A DNA stretch of 64,000 nucleotides from Calendula officinalis (lineage: Eukaryota > Streptophyta > Magnoliopsida > Asterales > Asteraceae), in the NCBI GenBank assembly GCA_963853835.1, contig OY970820.1, forward strand, positions 82,518,909 through 82,582,908. Reading direction: 5' to 3'. The notes beneath the pieces are model-generated. The model saw only the letters and a program-made list of their open reading frames with translations, searched no databases and had not been told where the DNA came from. Both the position numbers and the translations under genes were made by a program. Positions 44,574 to 55,899 of the stretch are shown piece after piece. Each line of letters begins with the position of its first letter. Within the stretch, counting starts at the first letter, position 1.

Positions 44574-47500
44574 CTATGTCTTGGATATAGCCGATCCAAG
44601 GACATTGTGACATAGTGAGTTGAAGGCTGAGCTTATTAGTTTCTTCATTTCTCTTCCCTCTTCAGTAGAGGAACTCAGCACCTTGTGATAGAGCATCAGT
44701 TGATCCACATCACATAAGTTCAACTCATCTACCCGCTGGAAGCAAGGCAACTTCTTTTTCTCCAGATAGCAAAAGCCATAAATTGGTTCTTTTACGATCA
44801 GCCCAGGGACAAAGTTAACTCCCTCGGGGATGGCTTTTGTGATATTGGGTTTTGGTCGTTTTGCAAATATGATGGACGACCCAATATCCAGTGATCTGGA
44901 GTCAGCAAGAGGCTCAAGGAGAACGGACTTACGTTTCTCCCTTCTCGCTGAGGAGCTTTCACCAGCAGTTTCTCTGACAATAACAGCTTGAGATTCACAC
45001 AATTCAGGAGGTATACGATATGCCAACTCAGGAGCTTGTCTCCTGATTGTATCGCATAGAATCTTGAAGGAGTGGATTGCGACTTGAATCCTTTATACCA
45101 GGTCTGTTACATTCCGCGATGGTCTCGCAGTTCTGGTAGCTGCTTCAGCCTCTTTCCATTCATCGTAGTTGAGAATGAGGCTGATTTTGTTCAGAGCAAA
45201 CTTTTCATGGAGCACCGCATTCCCAGCCCTTGTTATAACAATTTCATTAGGGCAGCCGGGATCGAATTTGGGAGCTCTCACGCTGGTGATCTTTGCTTCC
45301 TGCCTACGCTGATCAAGAACCTTTTTGAACAACCTAATGTTCTCAGCTCTTTGTGCTTCAGCTTGTTGATACAGCTCTTCATGGGCTATCATTTGAAGGG
45401 CTATTGCTGTATCAAGATCAGCAGCATTTCCAACTTCATTTAAAATGAGGTTTTCAACTAAAGCATATGTAGGCTCCCCCTCAGCAGGATGAGGATTCTC
45501 CTGTGAAATAGGCTTAGGGTTTTGGATTTGCGGGGCTTGGACTTTTGGGACCTCAACTGATTCAAAAGAATCGACGATTTTAGTATAACCAGTTGAGGTT
45601 TCAGCTTCTTCTACTGTTCCAGCAGAGGTGATAGGTGGATTTATTGAGCTTTCACCTACTGGAACGTCTTCAGTATTGGCTCCAACAGCAGAGGTGATTA
45701 TAAGTTGTGAACTTTCTTGGTCACCATGTTGTTCACCTGCTGAAGTGGCCTCTTTCTCCCCCTCAGAGAGTGCCCGAAGAAGAGGGGTACTCTCTGGTGC
45801 TGAAGCAGGACGAGCAGCGGCACACCCTCATTAAGCTTGGCAAGAATGAGGTCGAGGGTGCCTTGGAGACCAGCGACTTGAGAAGTCAACGAGCTGACTT
45901 CAGTCTCCAACTTGTCCATCCTTATGGACACAGCAGAAGCAGACCCCTCAATAGCCATAGAGAGGTGACTATGAGCAGTGGTCAGTTGATCGACAGCTGT
46001 AAGAAGAGGAGACACCTTGGAAGTCAAGGTATCCATATGTCGATCAAATTTAGCTTCTGTGGCTCGAGCTTCGGAGAGAAGCTTGTCTTTTTTTACATTG
46101 GCAGATTCACGAATAGAGTTCACCTCGTGCTGAAGATATTCTTTGAGGGAGGAGAACCCTTTGGAGGTGCTATGAATCTGCTCAGTAAGAAGAGCCAGCT
46201 GAGGAATCTGAGTGTGAACCTCAGTGTGCAGAGAAGTTATGCTGGAAGAGAGTTTCTCAGCAGTAGCAGCAAACTTCTTTGGAACATCCCTGCGAAGGGT
46301 GTCCATCTGCTTACTCAGCTTGGCCATCCCAAGTCGAATCTGGGATGTAACAACACTAGACATCAGAGCAGCAGCGGCTCTGATGGGAATGCTTCCTCCA
46401 GCTTTGCTGGATTCAGCATGGGACACTTGGACGCTTTTGGGGAGGGGGTCCGGCATGTCTCCAGCTTGAGGGGTAACCTCAGATGTGTAAGAAGGCGTTC
46501 CCGATGTAGGAAGAGGAGTTCCTATGGGATCCTCAGAAACTATGGGGGGGTGGGTTGGGTCCAACTGAAACTTCTGGGGTTAAAACAGAAGTGCCTACTT
46601 CAGTTGTCAAAACTGGTTGAAGCCCAGATTCTTGCATCTCTTCATCATCTGAAAAGATGTACTGCTGAATGGGGATATCAGCAGAGTCAAACAACATATG
46701 AAATGCTGTTTGAGAATGTGGTGCTTCAGTCTCAATGATCGGTGAAATCGTTATAGAGACTAGAGGAAGAGTTCCTCTGGGTGGTGGGTTAGCTGCCTCA
46801 CAGCTTAGTTGGCGAATACGTTCGCGATCACTGGAAGCTTGGGTGGTTGCCTCAGTAACAACTCGGTCTAGAGTTGTCTCTTCATTGGCGGTGGTGGCTT
46901 CCTCGATCACCAGCTGGTTTACGCTGGTAACGTTGTGGGAAACAGAAAGAACAGCTTCAAGATTGACTTGGTTTCCAGTCAATCTATCAATAGCTGATGA
47001 CTCAGTAAGTGATGAAGAAGTTGGGGGTGGTGTGTGCGCAGCTGACACTCGGGTGGCTTGGGTTGAGCCGAAAACTTCACCAGCAGTCTGTTGAGAGACT
47101 GAGGTTGCTTGTGGAGTTTGTTCCCTTGTTACAACGACAGATAATGAATCGGTCGAGGAGCTACGCAGAAGGTTGGAGCCGGCACTAACTCCTAAAGAAC
47201 GAAATTGCCGTTTTGAAGTCTGCTTACTTGTTGAGGAATCAGCAGAGTGGATGAAAGGCAAGGAAGAAAAAGAGACAGCCGGAAGTGTCTGGACAGGAAC
47301 TCCGAGTATTGGTAGAGTTCCTGGAAAAACACTGTAAGAGTGAAAATGAGAAGGACTGCATTCAGAGGCTGATACTGCCGCTGACTGTGATCCTTCCAAT
47401 TGGGATCTCGAGTGAGAGCCCAACGGATTCCGGCTGAATCCTGATGATGCTGCGATCGCCAGCTCAACATCATCATCAACATCATCATCTCCACAGGTAG

Positions 47501-48626
47501 CAGACCCTCTTCCCCTCAGCTGAGGAGAAAAAGGGGCGCTGGCAGTGGAAGAAGATGGTAAAGAGAATGAAGAGGAAGACTCGGTGCGGTGAGCAGATCG
47601 CTTCACACGCTTCTTCCCACCACGTGGAATATCACCCGTTTCCACGATTTCCACGTTAATGGGCAAAGAGATCCCAGTGGAAGTGGTGTTATTTCCATCA
47701 ACAGTTTGTGTGCGATCAGTTGATGGAAATCTCTTCAGGTGAGAAAAGGACATACCTTCTTGGAGGGCAGATTTCTTCGATGTTGCGCCCTTTTTTCGAT
47801 CCCTTTTGGATCTGACTCGATCATCTACGATCTTCAGCATGTACGAGGTGAGGGGAAATACCTTCTCATCATCCTTCTTCTGGAAGATGAGGCTGGAAAT
47901 GGAACGGACCATCACCGATTCCCCTGGAAGGTCTTCATAACTGATCTCCAGCTTTTCAACCATCACATGTGCAATGCACAATGTGAAAAAGCGAAGATAG
48001 GGAATGGTATTTCCCTTGCTTTTCAGCTTCGTCTTGACCTCCTCGTACGCCAGCTTCCCAAAGTCGATCCGCTGACCAGTGAGTAGGGCTTCAGCAAAGA
48101 CTTGCATGCTGGAGTTGCACTGGTTGAGAGACCTGGAATTGCCTCCTATACCCTGAATGATGTGGGTAAAGAAATAGGCCCAGGGTCTCGTCAGCTGAGA
48201 CTTCTTGAAGATCGGCACCCTGTCTTGTTCGTGTTCTAATCTGTATCCAGTGATACGGATTAGACTCGCTTTAGCATCATCAGCAGATTTAATCTGCTGA
48301 TATTCTTCACCAGGTTGCAGATAATCGAATCCGCAAGCAACTCGGAAATCATCCAGAGAGATGGTGATTTGATGAGTTCCGACTTGCGCAGTGATGTCGT
48401 CTCCAGAAGTGGAGGCGGACTTCCAGAAATCACGCAAGAGTTCAGTGATACTCTTGGTGACTCTTGTAAAGGCACCACGGATGGGGCAGTGACGCACAAA
48501 CGTCACAACCGGTCTATAGATATCGTCAAGATCATCCGGTGGAGAAAAGTTGCCTACTAGGTTTGAGTTCTGATAGAACTCAATAGCAGCCCTAGTAAGA
48601 GAAACCTTTGGGGCTTTCTTCGGCAT
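44574..48626 (-). pseudogene. Sirevirus envelope-like (third) ORF, frame-disrupted
   Basis: The frame opens at ATG 48626 and stays open 697 codons to 46533. It continues in another frame to about 45830 and in a third to 44574. Breaks: a homopolymer run of seven at about 46544-46550 (frame change), a second frame change near 45828, and an in-frame TAA at 45093-45095. The N-terminal part resembles the conserved domain of plant transposon 'env-like' proteins (for example RPWAYFFTHIIQGIGGN and YLRFFTLCIAHVMVE). The middle is Ser/Pro-rich, and 46400-45830 is a long helix-forming segment (coiled coil). No clear signal peptide or fusion-type membrane segment is visible. The product's role is unknown in the family, and calling it an envelope is historical. 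Confidence 0.85.
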
Positions 48627-49147
48627 TTTTAGGAGAGAGGGAAGAAAGATAAAGGTTTAGAAATGGAGAATTTTTGGAGAAAGAATTGTGGGAGGATGAA
48701 GGAAAAGTGAGGAAGAGAGGTGGGTATTTATAGGGGTTTTATGGGTCGGTTTGGGTAAAGTTCGAGTTTAAACCGGGTCATAATTGGATAGTTTCAAACC
48801 AACTATACACATGTTGGTTATCGTGCAAAGGTGGTTGGATGTGACAGTGTGAGAAAGTGTAGCCGTTTCTGTCAGGGTAGTGGAGCCGTTTCTGTGTCAG
48901 AGGTCTTGTCCCTCATAAATGCCAAATATTTCCACTCGAGTGGAAATATTTACCATAGAGAACGTGTGGACAAGGTAGGAATGTGCCTTTTTGGGAGAAC
49001 CAAACGTTTTAACTTATAAAACTTGATAAGTTATCATTTAAGAGATTTTATTCAGCTGACTGATAGATTCAAAAGATTTTAGTCAGCTGAATGTACTAAG
49101 TGACAAGGTGAATCTTATCAGCTGCTGATAGTACTTCAGGAGTTGAT

Positions 49148-52100
49148 TCAAGCATTCAACATACCTAGCTCGCTGATCAAAAAGTTGAATCGTTTTTCAT
49201 CTAAAGGCTTAGTGAATAGATCAGCCAGCTGAAGGTCAGTTGAAATGAAGTGGAGTTCTACATCACCTTGTTCAATGTGATCTATAATGAAATGATACCT
49301 TATGTCGATATGTTTGGTTCTGGAATGAAGAACTGGATTGTTGCTGATTGCAATAGCACTCGTGTTATCACAATAGATGGGAACTTTGCAGAAGTTCGTA
49401 TCGAAATCAACAAACTGATTCTTCATCCAAAGGACTTGAGCACAGCAGCTTCCAGCAGCAACATATTCTGCTTCAGCTGTGGAGGTAGAAACAGTGCTTT
49501 GTTTCTTGCTTGTCCAGCTGACTAGCTTTCCACCAAGCAGCTGACATCCTCCAGTGGTGCTCTTTCTATCCATTTTGCAACCTGCAAAGTCTGAATCTGA
49601 ATAGCCAATTAGATCATACCCGGAGTCTTTGGCATACCAAAGACCTAGGTTTGGAGTACCCTTAAGGTACCTCAAGATTCTTTTTGCGGCTATTAAGTGA
49701 GATTCTCTAGGATCAGCTTGATACCTAGCACACATGCAAGTAGCAAACATAATGTCTGGTCTGTTGGCGGTGAGATAGAGTAATGATCCAATGATTCCTC
49801 TATAGAATGTGACATCAACTGACTTACCAGTTATGTCAGCATCTAAATTGTTTGGAGGAGCCATTGGTGTTTTCATGGATGATGATGAATTCATATCAAA
49901 TTTCGTTAATAGATCTTTGATATATTTTTCTTGATTTATAAAAATTCCATTTTTAGATTGCTTAACTTGTAAGCCAAGAAAATATGTTAATTCACCCATC
50001 ATGCTCATCTCATACTTTGTAGACATAAGTTTAGAAAAACGTCTACAAAGTTTTTCATCAGTAGCACCAAAGATTATGTCGTCCACATAAATTTGAACAA
50101 GAATGATATCACCTTTGATTTTGCGAATGAATAAGGTTTTATCAATCTTTCCCCTGGTGAGATCATTTGCTAGGAGGAACGTGGAGAGTGTATCATACCA
50201 TGCACGAGGAGCTTGTTTCAATCCATACAGCGCTTTATCCAGTTTAAACACATAGTCTAAATACTTAGGATTTTCAAACCCTGGTGGTTGTTTAACATAC
50301 ACTTCCTCTTGCAACTTTCCGTTTAAGAAGGCACTCTTCACGTCCATCTGAAAAACTGTGAAGTCTTTGTAAGCAGCATAGGCTAGAAATATTCTAATAG
50401 CCTCAAGCCTAGCCACTGGAGCAAATGTTTCATCGAAATCGATTCCTTCCTCTTGTCTGTATCCTTGTGCAACAAGTCTAGCCTTGTTGCGAATAACCAC
50501 ACCTTCTTCATCCATTTTATTCCTAAAAACCCATTTAGTACCAATTATGGTCTTTCCAGCTGGTGGAGGCACCAGCTGCCATACTTTGTTGACCTCGAAT
50601 TGGTTAAGTTCTTCCTGCATCGCCTGAATCCAGCTTGAGTCTTCTAAAGCAGCTTTAATATTTTTCGGTTCTTCAGTTGCTAGAAAGTAAGACCATAAGA
50701 AAAGATTGCATGATGCTTTACTTCTAGTTACTACTCCCTGCTGTGGATCTCCAATGATTAACTCAATTGGATGTTCTGAGGTCCACTTAGATTGAGGAGC
50801 AGCAGTAGAAGAGGAAGATTCAGCAGAATTAGATCCTTGTTGAGCGGCTGACTGCTCAGCAGGATGAATTACTTCATTTTGAACTGATCTTCTTGAAGTA
50901 TGAAGAGGTGGCTTAGAAGTAGCCTTGGATGATGCTCTAACTCTTGGAATCTCTTGTCGAACAGCTGCAATGTCCACAAGATATGTAGGAGCATCATGGA
51001 ATGTCTCATCTGATTCATTTACGGGAACATCAAAGAGATTTAAAGCATCAGAGAATGCTTCAGTTGTACCATCAGGAGATGATTCAGCTGATCTCTGAAA
51101 GGCATCAGACGAGTCAGTAGAGGAGGGGTTTAAAGCTTTTGAGTGTTCTTCAAAAGTAACATTTATGGTCTCTTCCAATGTTTGTCTTCTTTTGTTGAAA
51201 ACTCTATATGCTTTGGATAGAGTGGAGTATCCCAAGAAAATGGCTTCATCAGCTTTAGAGTCAAATTTACTCAGCTGATCTCTTGTGTTTAACACAAAAC
51301 ACACACAACCAAACACGTGAAAGAAACCGATGAAAGGTTTCCTTTGACGAAAAATCTCATAAGAAGTCTTTTTGTGTCTCTTCGCATAGAGAGACCTATT
51401 CTGAGTAAAACAAGCTATGTTAACAGCCTCTGCCCAAAATTGCTTTGGCATGTTTGACTCAGCAAGCATTGTTCTTGCGGCTTCTATAAGGGTTCTGTTC
51501 CTTCTTTCAGCGACACCATTCTGTTGAGGTGTTCTAGCAGCTGAGAAGTTTTGGGAGATCCCAACATCTGAACAGAAGTCTTCCAAAGTCTTGTTTCTGA
51601 ATTCAGTACCGTTGTCTGATCTCAGCATCTTGACTCTAGACCCATTTAGAAGTTCCATCCTTTTGATGAACTTGATAATTTCATCAGCTGTATCACTCTT
51701 GTGGCGTAAAAATATAACCCAAGTATATCGTGAGTATTCGTCAACGATAACAAGTGTATACTTCTTTCCACCTAGATTTTCAGTGCTCATGGGACCAAAG
51801 AGATCCATATGGAGCATGTGAAGGCAGCTGTCGATCGAAAAATATTGCTTTGATTTGAAGGAGCTTTTGTGATGTTTACCTTGTTCACATGCAGAACAAA
51901 GCTTATCCTTCTCATATTTGATTTGTGGCAGACCATTCACCAGCTGACCTCGCGCCAGCTTCGATATATTTTTGAAGTTAAGGTGAGATAGCCTTTTGTG
52001 CCACAGCCAATTCAGCTCTTCAGTAGATTGAGAGAATAGACAGACTTCTTGATTTTGAGGATTCATGTCAAGTGTATAGACATTCTTGGTTCTGGGAGCA

Positions 52101-52453
52101 ACTAATACTACCTTTCCATTCTTATCTGTCACCGTTCCTCTATATTCGTTAAAGTTCACTGAGAACTTTGCATCACAAAGTTGACTTATGCTGATAAGAT
52201 TGTGTTTCAGCCCATTTACATAACCAACTCTTGTGATTTTTATGGACCCATTAGAAATGGTTCCATATCCTTCAGTTGAGCCTCTACCATTATCACCAAA
52301 GACCACTGAGGGGCCATCACAAACTTCACATCCTTCCAGCAGGGATTTGTAACCAGTCATGTGTCTTGAGCAACCACTGTCTAGGTACCAGACATGTTTG
52401 CTTTCATCACCCTGCACATAAGATAAAGAAGTTAGTTCTTTTTGGGAACCCAC
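49148..52453 (-). CDS. Sirevirus pol (protease, integrase, reverse transcriptase, RNase H)
   Basis: 1101 codons without interruption, in a different frame from gag and overlapping it by 22 bp. In order, numbered from 52453: protease LDSGCSRHMTG (D25), integrase zinc finger H152/H157/C186/C189, integrase catalytic MDLFG D217, RSDNG D280 and AERRNR E316 (DD35E), reverse transcriptase DVKSAFLNG and IYVDDIIFG (D791/D792), RNase H SDSDFAG and STAEAEYVA, ending near TKPLDEKRF. It supplies all enzymes for copying and integration. No in-frame lesion. How pol is expressed from the gag transcript is not obvious: a frameshift around 52440 or a short intron ending at GTGCAG (about 52412) are the candidates. 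Confidence 0.95.
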   Translation of the reverse strand: MGSQKELTSLSYVQGDESKHVWYLDSGCSRHMTGYKSLLEGCEVCDGPSVVFGDNGRGSTEGYGTISNGSIKITRVGYVNGLKHNLISISQLCDAKFSVNFNEYRGTVTDKNGKVVLVAPRTKNVYTLDMNPQNQEVCLFSQSTEELNWLWHKRLSHLNFKNISKLARGQLVNGLPQIKYEKDKLCSACEQGKHHKSSFKSKQYFSIDSCLHMLHMDLFGPMSTENLGGKKYTLVIVDEYSRYTWVIFLRHKSDTADEIIKFIKRMELLNGSRVKMLRSDNGTEFRNKTLEDFCSDVGISQNFSAARTPQQNGVAERRNRTLIEAARTMLAESNMPKQFWAEAVNIACFTQNRSLYAKRHKKTSYEIFRQRKPFIGFFHVFGCVCFVLNTRDQLSKFDSKADEAIFLGYSTLSKAYRVFNKRRQTLEETINVTFEEHSKALNPSSTDSSDAFQRSAESSPDGTTEAFSDALNLFDVPVNESDETFHDAPTYLVDIAAVRQEIPRVRASSKATSKPPLHTSRRSVQNEVIHPAEQSAAQQGSNSAESSSSTAAPQSKWTSEHPIELIIGDPQQGVVTRSKASCNLFLWSYFLATEEPKNIKAALEDSSWIQAMQEELNQFEVNKVWQLVPPPAGKTIIGTKWVFRNKMDEEGVVIRNKARLVAQGYRQEEGIDFDETFAPVARLEAIRIFLAYAAYKDFTVFQMDVKSAFLNGKLQEEVYVKQPPGFENPKYLDYVFKLDKALYGLKQAPRAWYDTLSTFLLANDLTRGKIDKTLFIRKIKGDIILVQIYVDDIIFGATDEKLCRRFSKLMSTKYEMSMMGELTYFLGLQVKQSKNGIFINQEKYIKDLLTKFDMNSSSSMKTPMAPPNNLDADITGKSVDVTFYRGIIGSLLYLTANRPDIMFATCMCARYQADPRESHLIAAKRILRYLKGTPNLGLWYAKDSGYDLIGYSDSDFAGCKMDRKSTTGGCQLLGGKLVSWTSKKQSTVSTSTAEAEYVAAGSCCAQVLWMKNQFVDFDTNFCKVPIYCDNTSAIAISNNPVLHSRTKHIDIRYHFIIDHIEQGDVELHFISTDLQLADLFTKPLDEKRFNFLISELGMLNA

Positions 52454-54852
52454 ACTTCGGTGGGTCCTTGTGACTTCCCGCTGGGATTCACAGACATTGG
52501 CTTTTCAGTAGGCTCACATACTGAAGTTGGGGAAGGTCTCAAGCATGTGCTTGCCATGTGCCCACGATCTCCACACTTATAACATTTTCTGTTTCTTTGC
52601 AGTGGAGTAGAGGGCGAGGCAGTAGGATTCAGAACTGGACCCAAAATACCTTTCATTTTCTGATTATCAGAGATAGTCAGAGTTTGAACGAGTGATGTCA
52701 GCTTGCTGACCTTTCCTTTCAGCCGTCTGACAGACACGACTGAAGAAGGACTTGGAGTGTTTTTAGACACACTCTTACATTTGTTCTTTGCAGCTCGAGT
52801 ACGAACTCCAACTGGATCACCCTTGGAGGGTGTAAGAACAGTTTTCTTTCCTGCTGTTCTTCTAGTCTTCTGCTGAGATTTAGCAGAAGATGCAGCAGGT
52901 GTTGAACCCGAGACAGATTTTCTAGGTTCAACAATAACTACAGTAGGTGTCCTAACTACCATGGCAGAGGAGTCAGTAGATGACTCTTCACCGGTAGCAA
53001 CAGAAGGATCTTCTGAGGACATCTCAGTAGCATAGGTTTTGGTAGACCTAACAAAGGAACCAAAAACCAACTCTTCAGCTGGCACAGAAGCATCAGCTGA
53101 CGAGTAGTACAGATCATCTGTACTGCTGTTAGGTACAGCGGCTGCAGTAAAGAAATCTCCTCCTAGTACAGCTTGTACTTGACTAGGGATTTGTGAGTTA
53201 ACACATTCACTCACACGTTTGGATGAACGAGACCATGATTCACAAATCTTTTTAATTGCTTCAAGTTCTTTAACTTTTTCACTTAGATCATGTTGAAGAA
53301 CTGAGTTAATAAATTTCGTTTCAGAAAGTTCTTCTTTTAAAGTTTTGTGGTCAATTAAACGTTCTTTTAAGAATGCATTTTCATGTAGAATAGCATTATG
53401 TTTATCCAAACATTCACCTTTCAGCTGATCAATGAAGTGCAAGTCACAAATAATAGAGTCAACAATTTCTTTAGCTTTAGTAGCCTCAGCGGAGATTAGA
53501 GAGGTTACCTTTTTGTGAACAATGTTGACCCATTTATAGGTGCTAGCATCATCAGCTGTAATGCATTCAACGTCATCAGCACGAGCCATCAAACACATTG
53601 TGGCCATTTGTTCATCGTCGTCAGATGAGCTGTCACCAGAGTCAACCCAATCATGAGTCTCAACTACTAGACCCTTGTCAGCAGACTTGCTTTCAAGTGC
53701 CTTCTTTTCTTCTAGAATCTTTTTGGTGAAGGCTTGTAGCTTTTTGTATTTTTCTTCAATGGACTCACCAGTTGAAGATGATGAACTAGCTTTCTTCTGC
53801 TTGCAGTCGTTAGCATAGTGTCCCTTCTTGTTGCAGTTGTAGCAAGTTATCTCAGAGATGTCAGGTGTACTTCCATAGGGTCTGGAAGAAACAGCTGAAG
53901 AGATAGATCTGCTACTCGAGCCTCTAGCTGAGGAGCCAGACTTGTTTTTGAAGAATTTTCTATTTTTAACAAGTAAGGCCAACTCAGATATAAGGGCATC
54001 GTTGTCTTCATCTTCATCGACTTCTTCAATGCTGACTTCCGGCATGTTGAACAAACCAACAGCTGAAGTGTTGTCAGCCTCATCATCTGATGGTGGATAT
54101 TCGATTCTGCTAGGCTTGTTTAATGAGACAAGAGCAGTCGAAGATCCAACAGAACTCACTTTAGAGTCCTTTGGAGGTTGAAATTTGTTGAGTACGGTTC
54201 TCTCATGGCTTAAGAACATACCATAGAGAGATGAAAGAGTATAATCTTTCAGAGTAGGAGATGTACTCATGCAAGTTATGATGGTAGCCCATTTAGAAGG
54301 TAAGGCTGCCATAAACTTACACATTTTGGACATATCGTCCTTATCAACCCCATGAGACTTCAGCTCGTTTAACAGAATGTTATAACGATTGAAAGTTTGA
54401 GCTATAATCTCACTTGGCTTGGCTTTAAACAGTTCATAATCATGTATGAGCATGTTTTTGTTATGTTCACGCACAACAGATGTGCCTTCATAAACTTCAG
54501 TCAGCCTTTCCCACATCTCTTTAACTGAGTCACAAAACTGAATATTGTGATACAGTTCATCACCAACTGCTTGAAAAAGCATATCTCTACCCTTGTTCTC
54601 AAGATGAACAAGACGTTTTTCAGCGTCTGCCCACTGAGCCTCAGACTTCACAACATAGTGTTCTGGTGTTTCAGAAGAACCAGGAATGAGGGTTTTGGGA
54701 ACATATTTTCCTATCGTGATATTATCTTGAAGTTTTGGGTGATAGGTAACCATGTGGGACAACATACGGGTTTTCCACATGGGATAGTTGGTTTGAGTGA
54801 GTTTGGGAGGTTTTCCAGATGATGGAAGATCTGATGATGTAGGTTCAGCCAT
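52432..54852 (-). CDS. Sirevirus gag
   Basis: 806 codons from ATG 54852 to TAA 52432. The N-terminal half has the copia-type Gag core (YPMWKTRMLSHM, MWERLTEVYEGT, FMAALPSKWATI). Two CCHC zinc knuckles lie far apart: CYNCNKKGHYANDC at residues 337-350 and CYKCGDRGHMASTC at 757-770, separated by a Ser-rich region and a coiled coil (about 455-560). Packages element RNA into cytoplasmic particles. Large Gag with extended C-terminus is typical of Sireviruses. Intact. Confidence 0.93.
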   Translation of the reverse strand: MAEPTSSDLPSSGKPPKLTQTNYPMWKTRMLSHMVTYHPKLQDNITIGKYVPKTLIPGSSETPEHYVVKSEAQWADAEKRLVHLENKGRDMLFQAVGDELYHNIQFCDSVKEMWERLTEVYEGTSVVREHNKNMLIHDYELFKAKPSEIIAQTFNRYNILLNELKSHGVDKDDMSKMCKFMAALPSKWATIITCMSTSPTLKDYTLSSLYGMFLSHERTVLNKFQPPKDSKVSSVGSSTALVSLNKPSRIEYPPSDDEADNTSAVGLFNMPEVSIEEVDEDEDNDALISELALLVKNRKFFKNKSGSSARGSSSRSISSAVSSRPYGSTPDISEITCYNCNKKGHYANDCKQKKASSSSSTGESIEEKYKKLQAFTKKILEEKKALESKSADKGLVVETHDWVDSGDSSSDDDEQMATMCLMARADDVECITADDASTYKWVNIVHKKVTSLISAEATKAKEIVDSIICDLHFIDQLKGECLDKHNAILHENAFLKERLIDHKTLKEELSETKFINSVLQHDLSEKVKELEAIKKICESWSRSSKRVSECVNSQIPSQVQAVLGGDFFTAAAVPNSSTDDLYYSSADASVPAEELVFGSFVRSTKTYATEMSSEDPSVATGEESSTDSSAMVVRTPTVVIVEPRKSVSGSTPAASSAKSQQKTRRTAGKKTVLTPSKGDPVGVRTRAAKNKCKSVSKNTPSPSSVVSVRRLKGKVSKLTSLVQTLTISDNQKMKGILGPVLNPTASPSTPLQRNRKCYKCGDRGHMASTCLRPSPTSVCEPTEKPMSVNPSGKSQGPTEVWVPKKN

Positions 54853-54892
54853 AACAGATGATCAAAATTGATGGAAAACAATTTTGACACCC

Positions 54893-54904
54893 GCTCTGAT
54901 ACCA
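54893..54904 (-). other. Primer-binding site of the Sirevirus
   Basis: Minus-strand TGGTATCAGAGC, two bases inside the 5' LTR end, complementary to initiator Met-tRNA. Confidence 0.95.
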
Positions 54905-54906
54905 GT

Positions 54907-55894
54907 TGTTGGATCCCAACAACACAACTGTGTTGCGTTATGGCCGAGTGACAAGGATATGATAAGTAAATAACAACAAGGTTCCAATGATTAAGAGTTT
55001 TATTAAAAACAGCTTAATACAATACAGAGTTTGCGGAAATAGATAGTACACACTACCTAAAACTCTATACTTGAGTTGACACTTTAGACCGCTCAAACTA
55101 GAAGAGATAAACACTGAGAGATATATCAGCTGATACTAACAGCTGATATTAATGCCTTAGTAATAACTATGGAGGAGTTAATACTTAGACGATAACTAAC
55201 TCTCAGAGAATGTTCTTGTGCTTATGATTTCTATGATGCTCTAAAGGCTAAAGGGTTTTCTCTCCTCTTTTAAATGCAAGCATTTACATCCGCATTTATA
55301 GCCACGGATCCATGTTCCTTAGTCCACAAGTTTGACGACGTGTAAATATATTATTCGTCGATGTAGACTTGCCATGGATCATTAAATGCGATTGCACAAG
55401 TTATCGTCCCGAGTGTACTTTATGTCCACTTTTTCTGGTACCTTTTCTGACGCACGGTGAAAGGTGTACTACACAAGTACAGAAGTTGTTGACTTTCTCT
55501 TTACATGCTTGAGGGACAAACTATGAAGTTGTACTGACATTATCTTCTATTCCAAAATAGAAGATCTTCATCGTTTTCTTCTTCTTTGAGCGGGAAAGGG
55601 AAATGTTCAAGGTGTCAATGAACATTTCCTTTAAGTCTTCATCTGCAGCAGGTACTATCAGCTGATTCCACAATCAGCTGAATAGTCTTCTTCTTGTCTT
55701 TGTCCTTTGGCCATAGACTTCGAATGAACTCTCGTTAATAGCTGCTGATTTGACTTGTATCCTAAACCTAAGTACGTACTCAGCTGAAGGTTTATTGTAT
55801 ATACTTGTTTCAGCTGAGATACATACTTCAGCTGTTGTTTATTCTTCTTGGCTGTCGAGCATCAAATCTTACTTACTTAGTCTTGGGACTAACA
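54907..55894 (-). repeat. 5' LTR of the Sirevirus
   Basis: 988 bp, same ends as 43383-44370. On the minus strand it supplies the promoter. Confidence 0.95.
55294..55301 (-). promoter_or_regulatory. TATA box of the Sirevirus 5' LTR
   Basis: CTATAAAT on the minus strand, about 600 bp into the LTR, with a GC-balanced downstream stretch. Identical in both LTRs. Confidence 0.65.
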
Positions 55895-55899
55895 ATTTT

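Larger units (their letters stand above)
43383..55894 (-). mobile_element. Complete Sirevirus-like Ty1/copia retrotransposon
   Basis: 12,512 bp on the minus strand: 5' LTR at the right, PBS, gag, pol, envelope-like frame, polypurine tract and 3' LTR at the left. Identical 5-bp duplications ATTTT at 43378-43382 and 55895-55899. Both LTRs are 988 bp and I count seven differences, so insertion is recent. The long Gag with two distant zinc knuckles and the third frame downstream of pol place it in the Sirevirus (SIRE/Maximus) group. Confidence 0.95.

Noticed and set aside
45707..46738. 343-codon plus-strand open frame
   Set aside because: It is antisense to the Sirevirus envelope-like region, has no domain, and its composition mirrors the sense coiled-coil coding.
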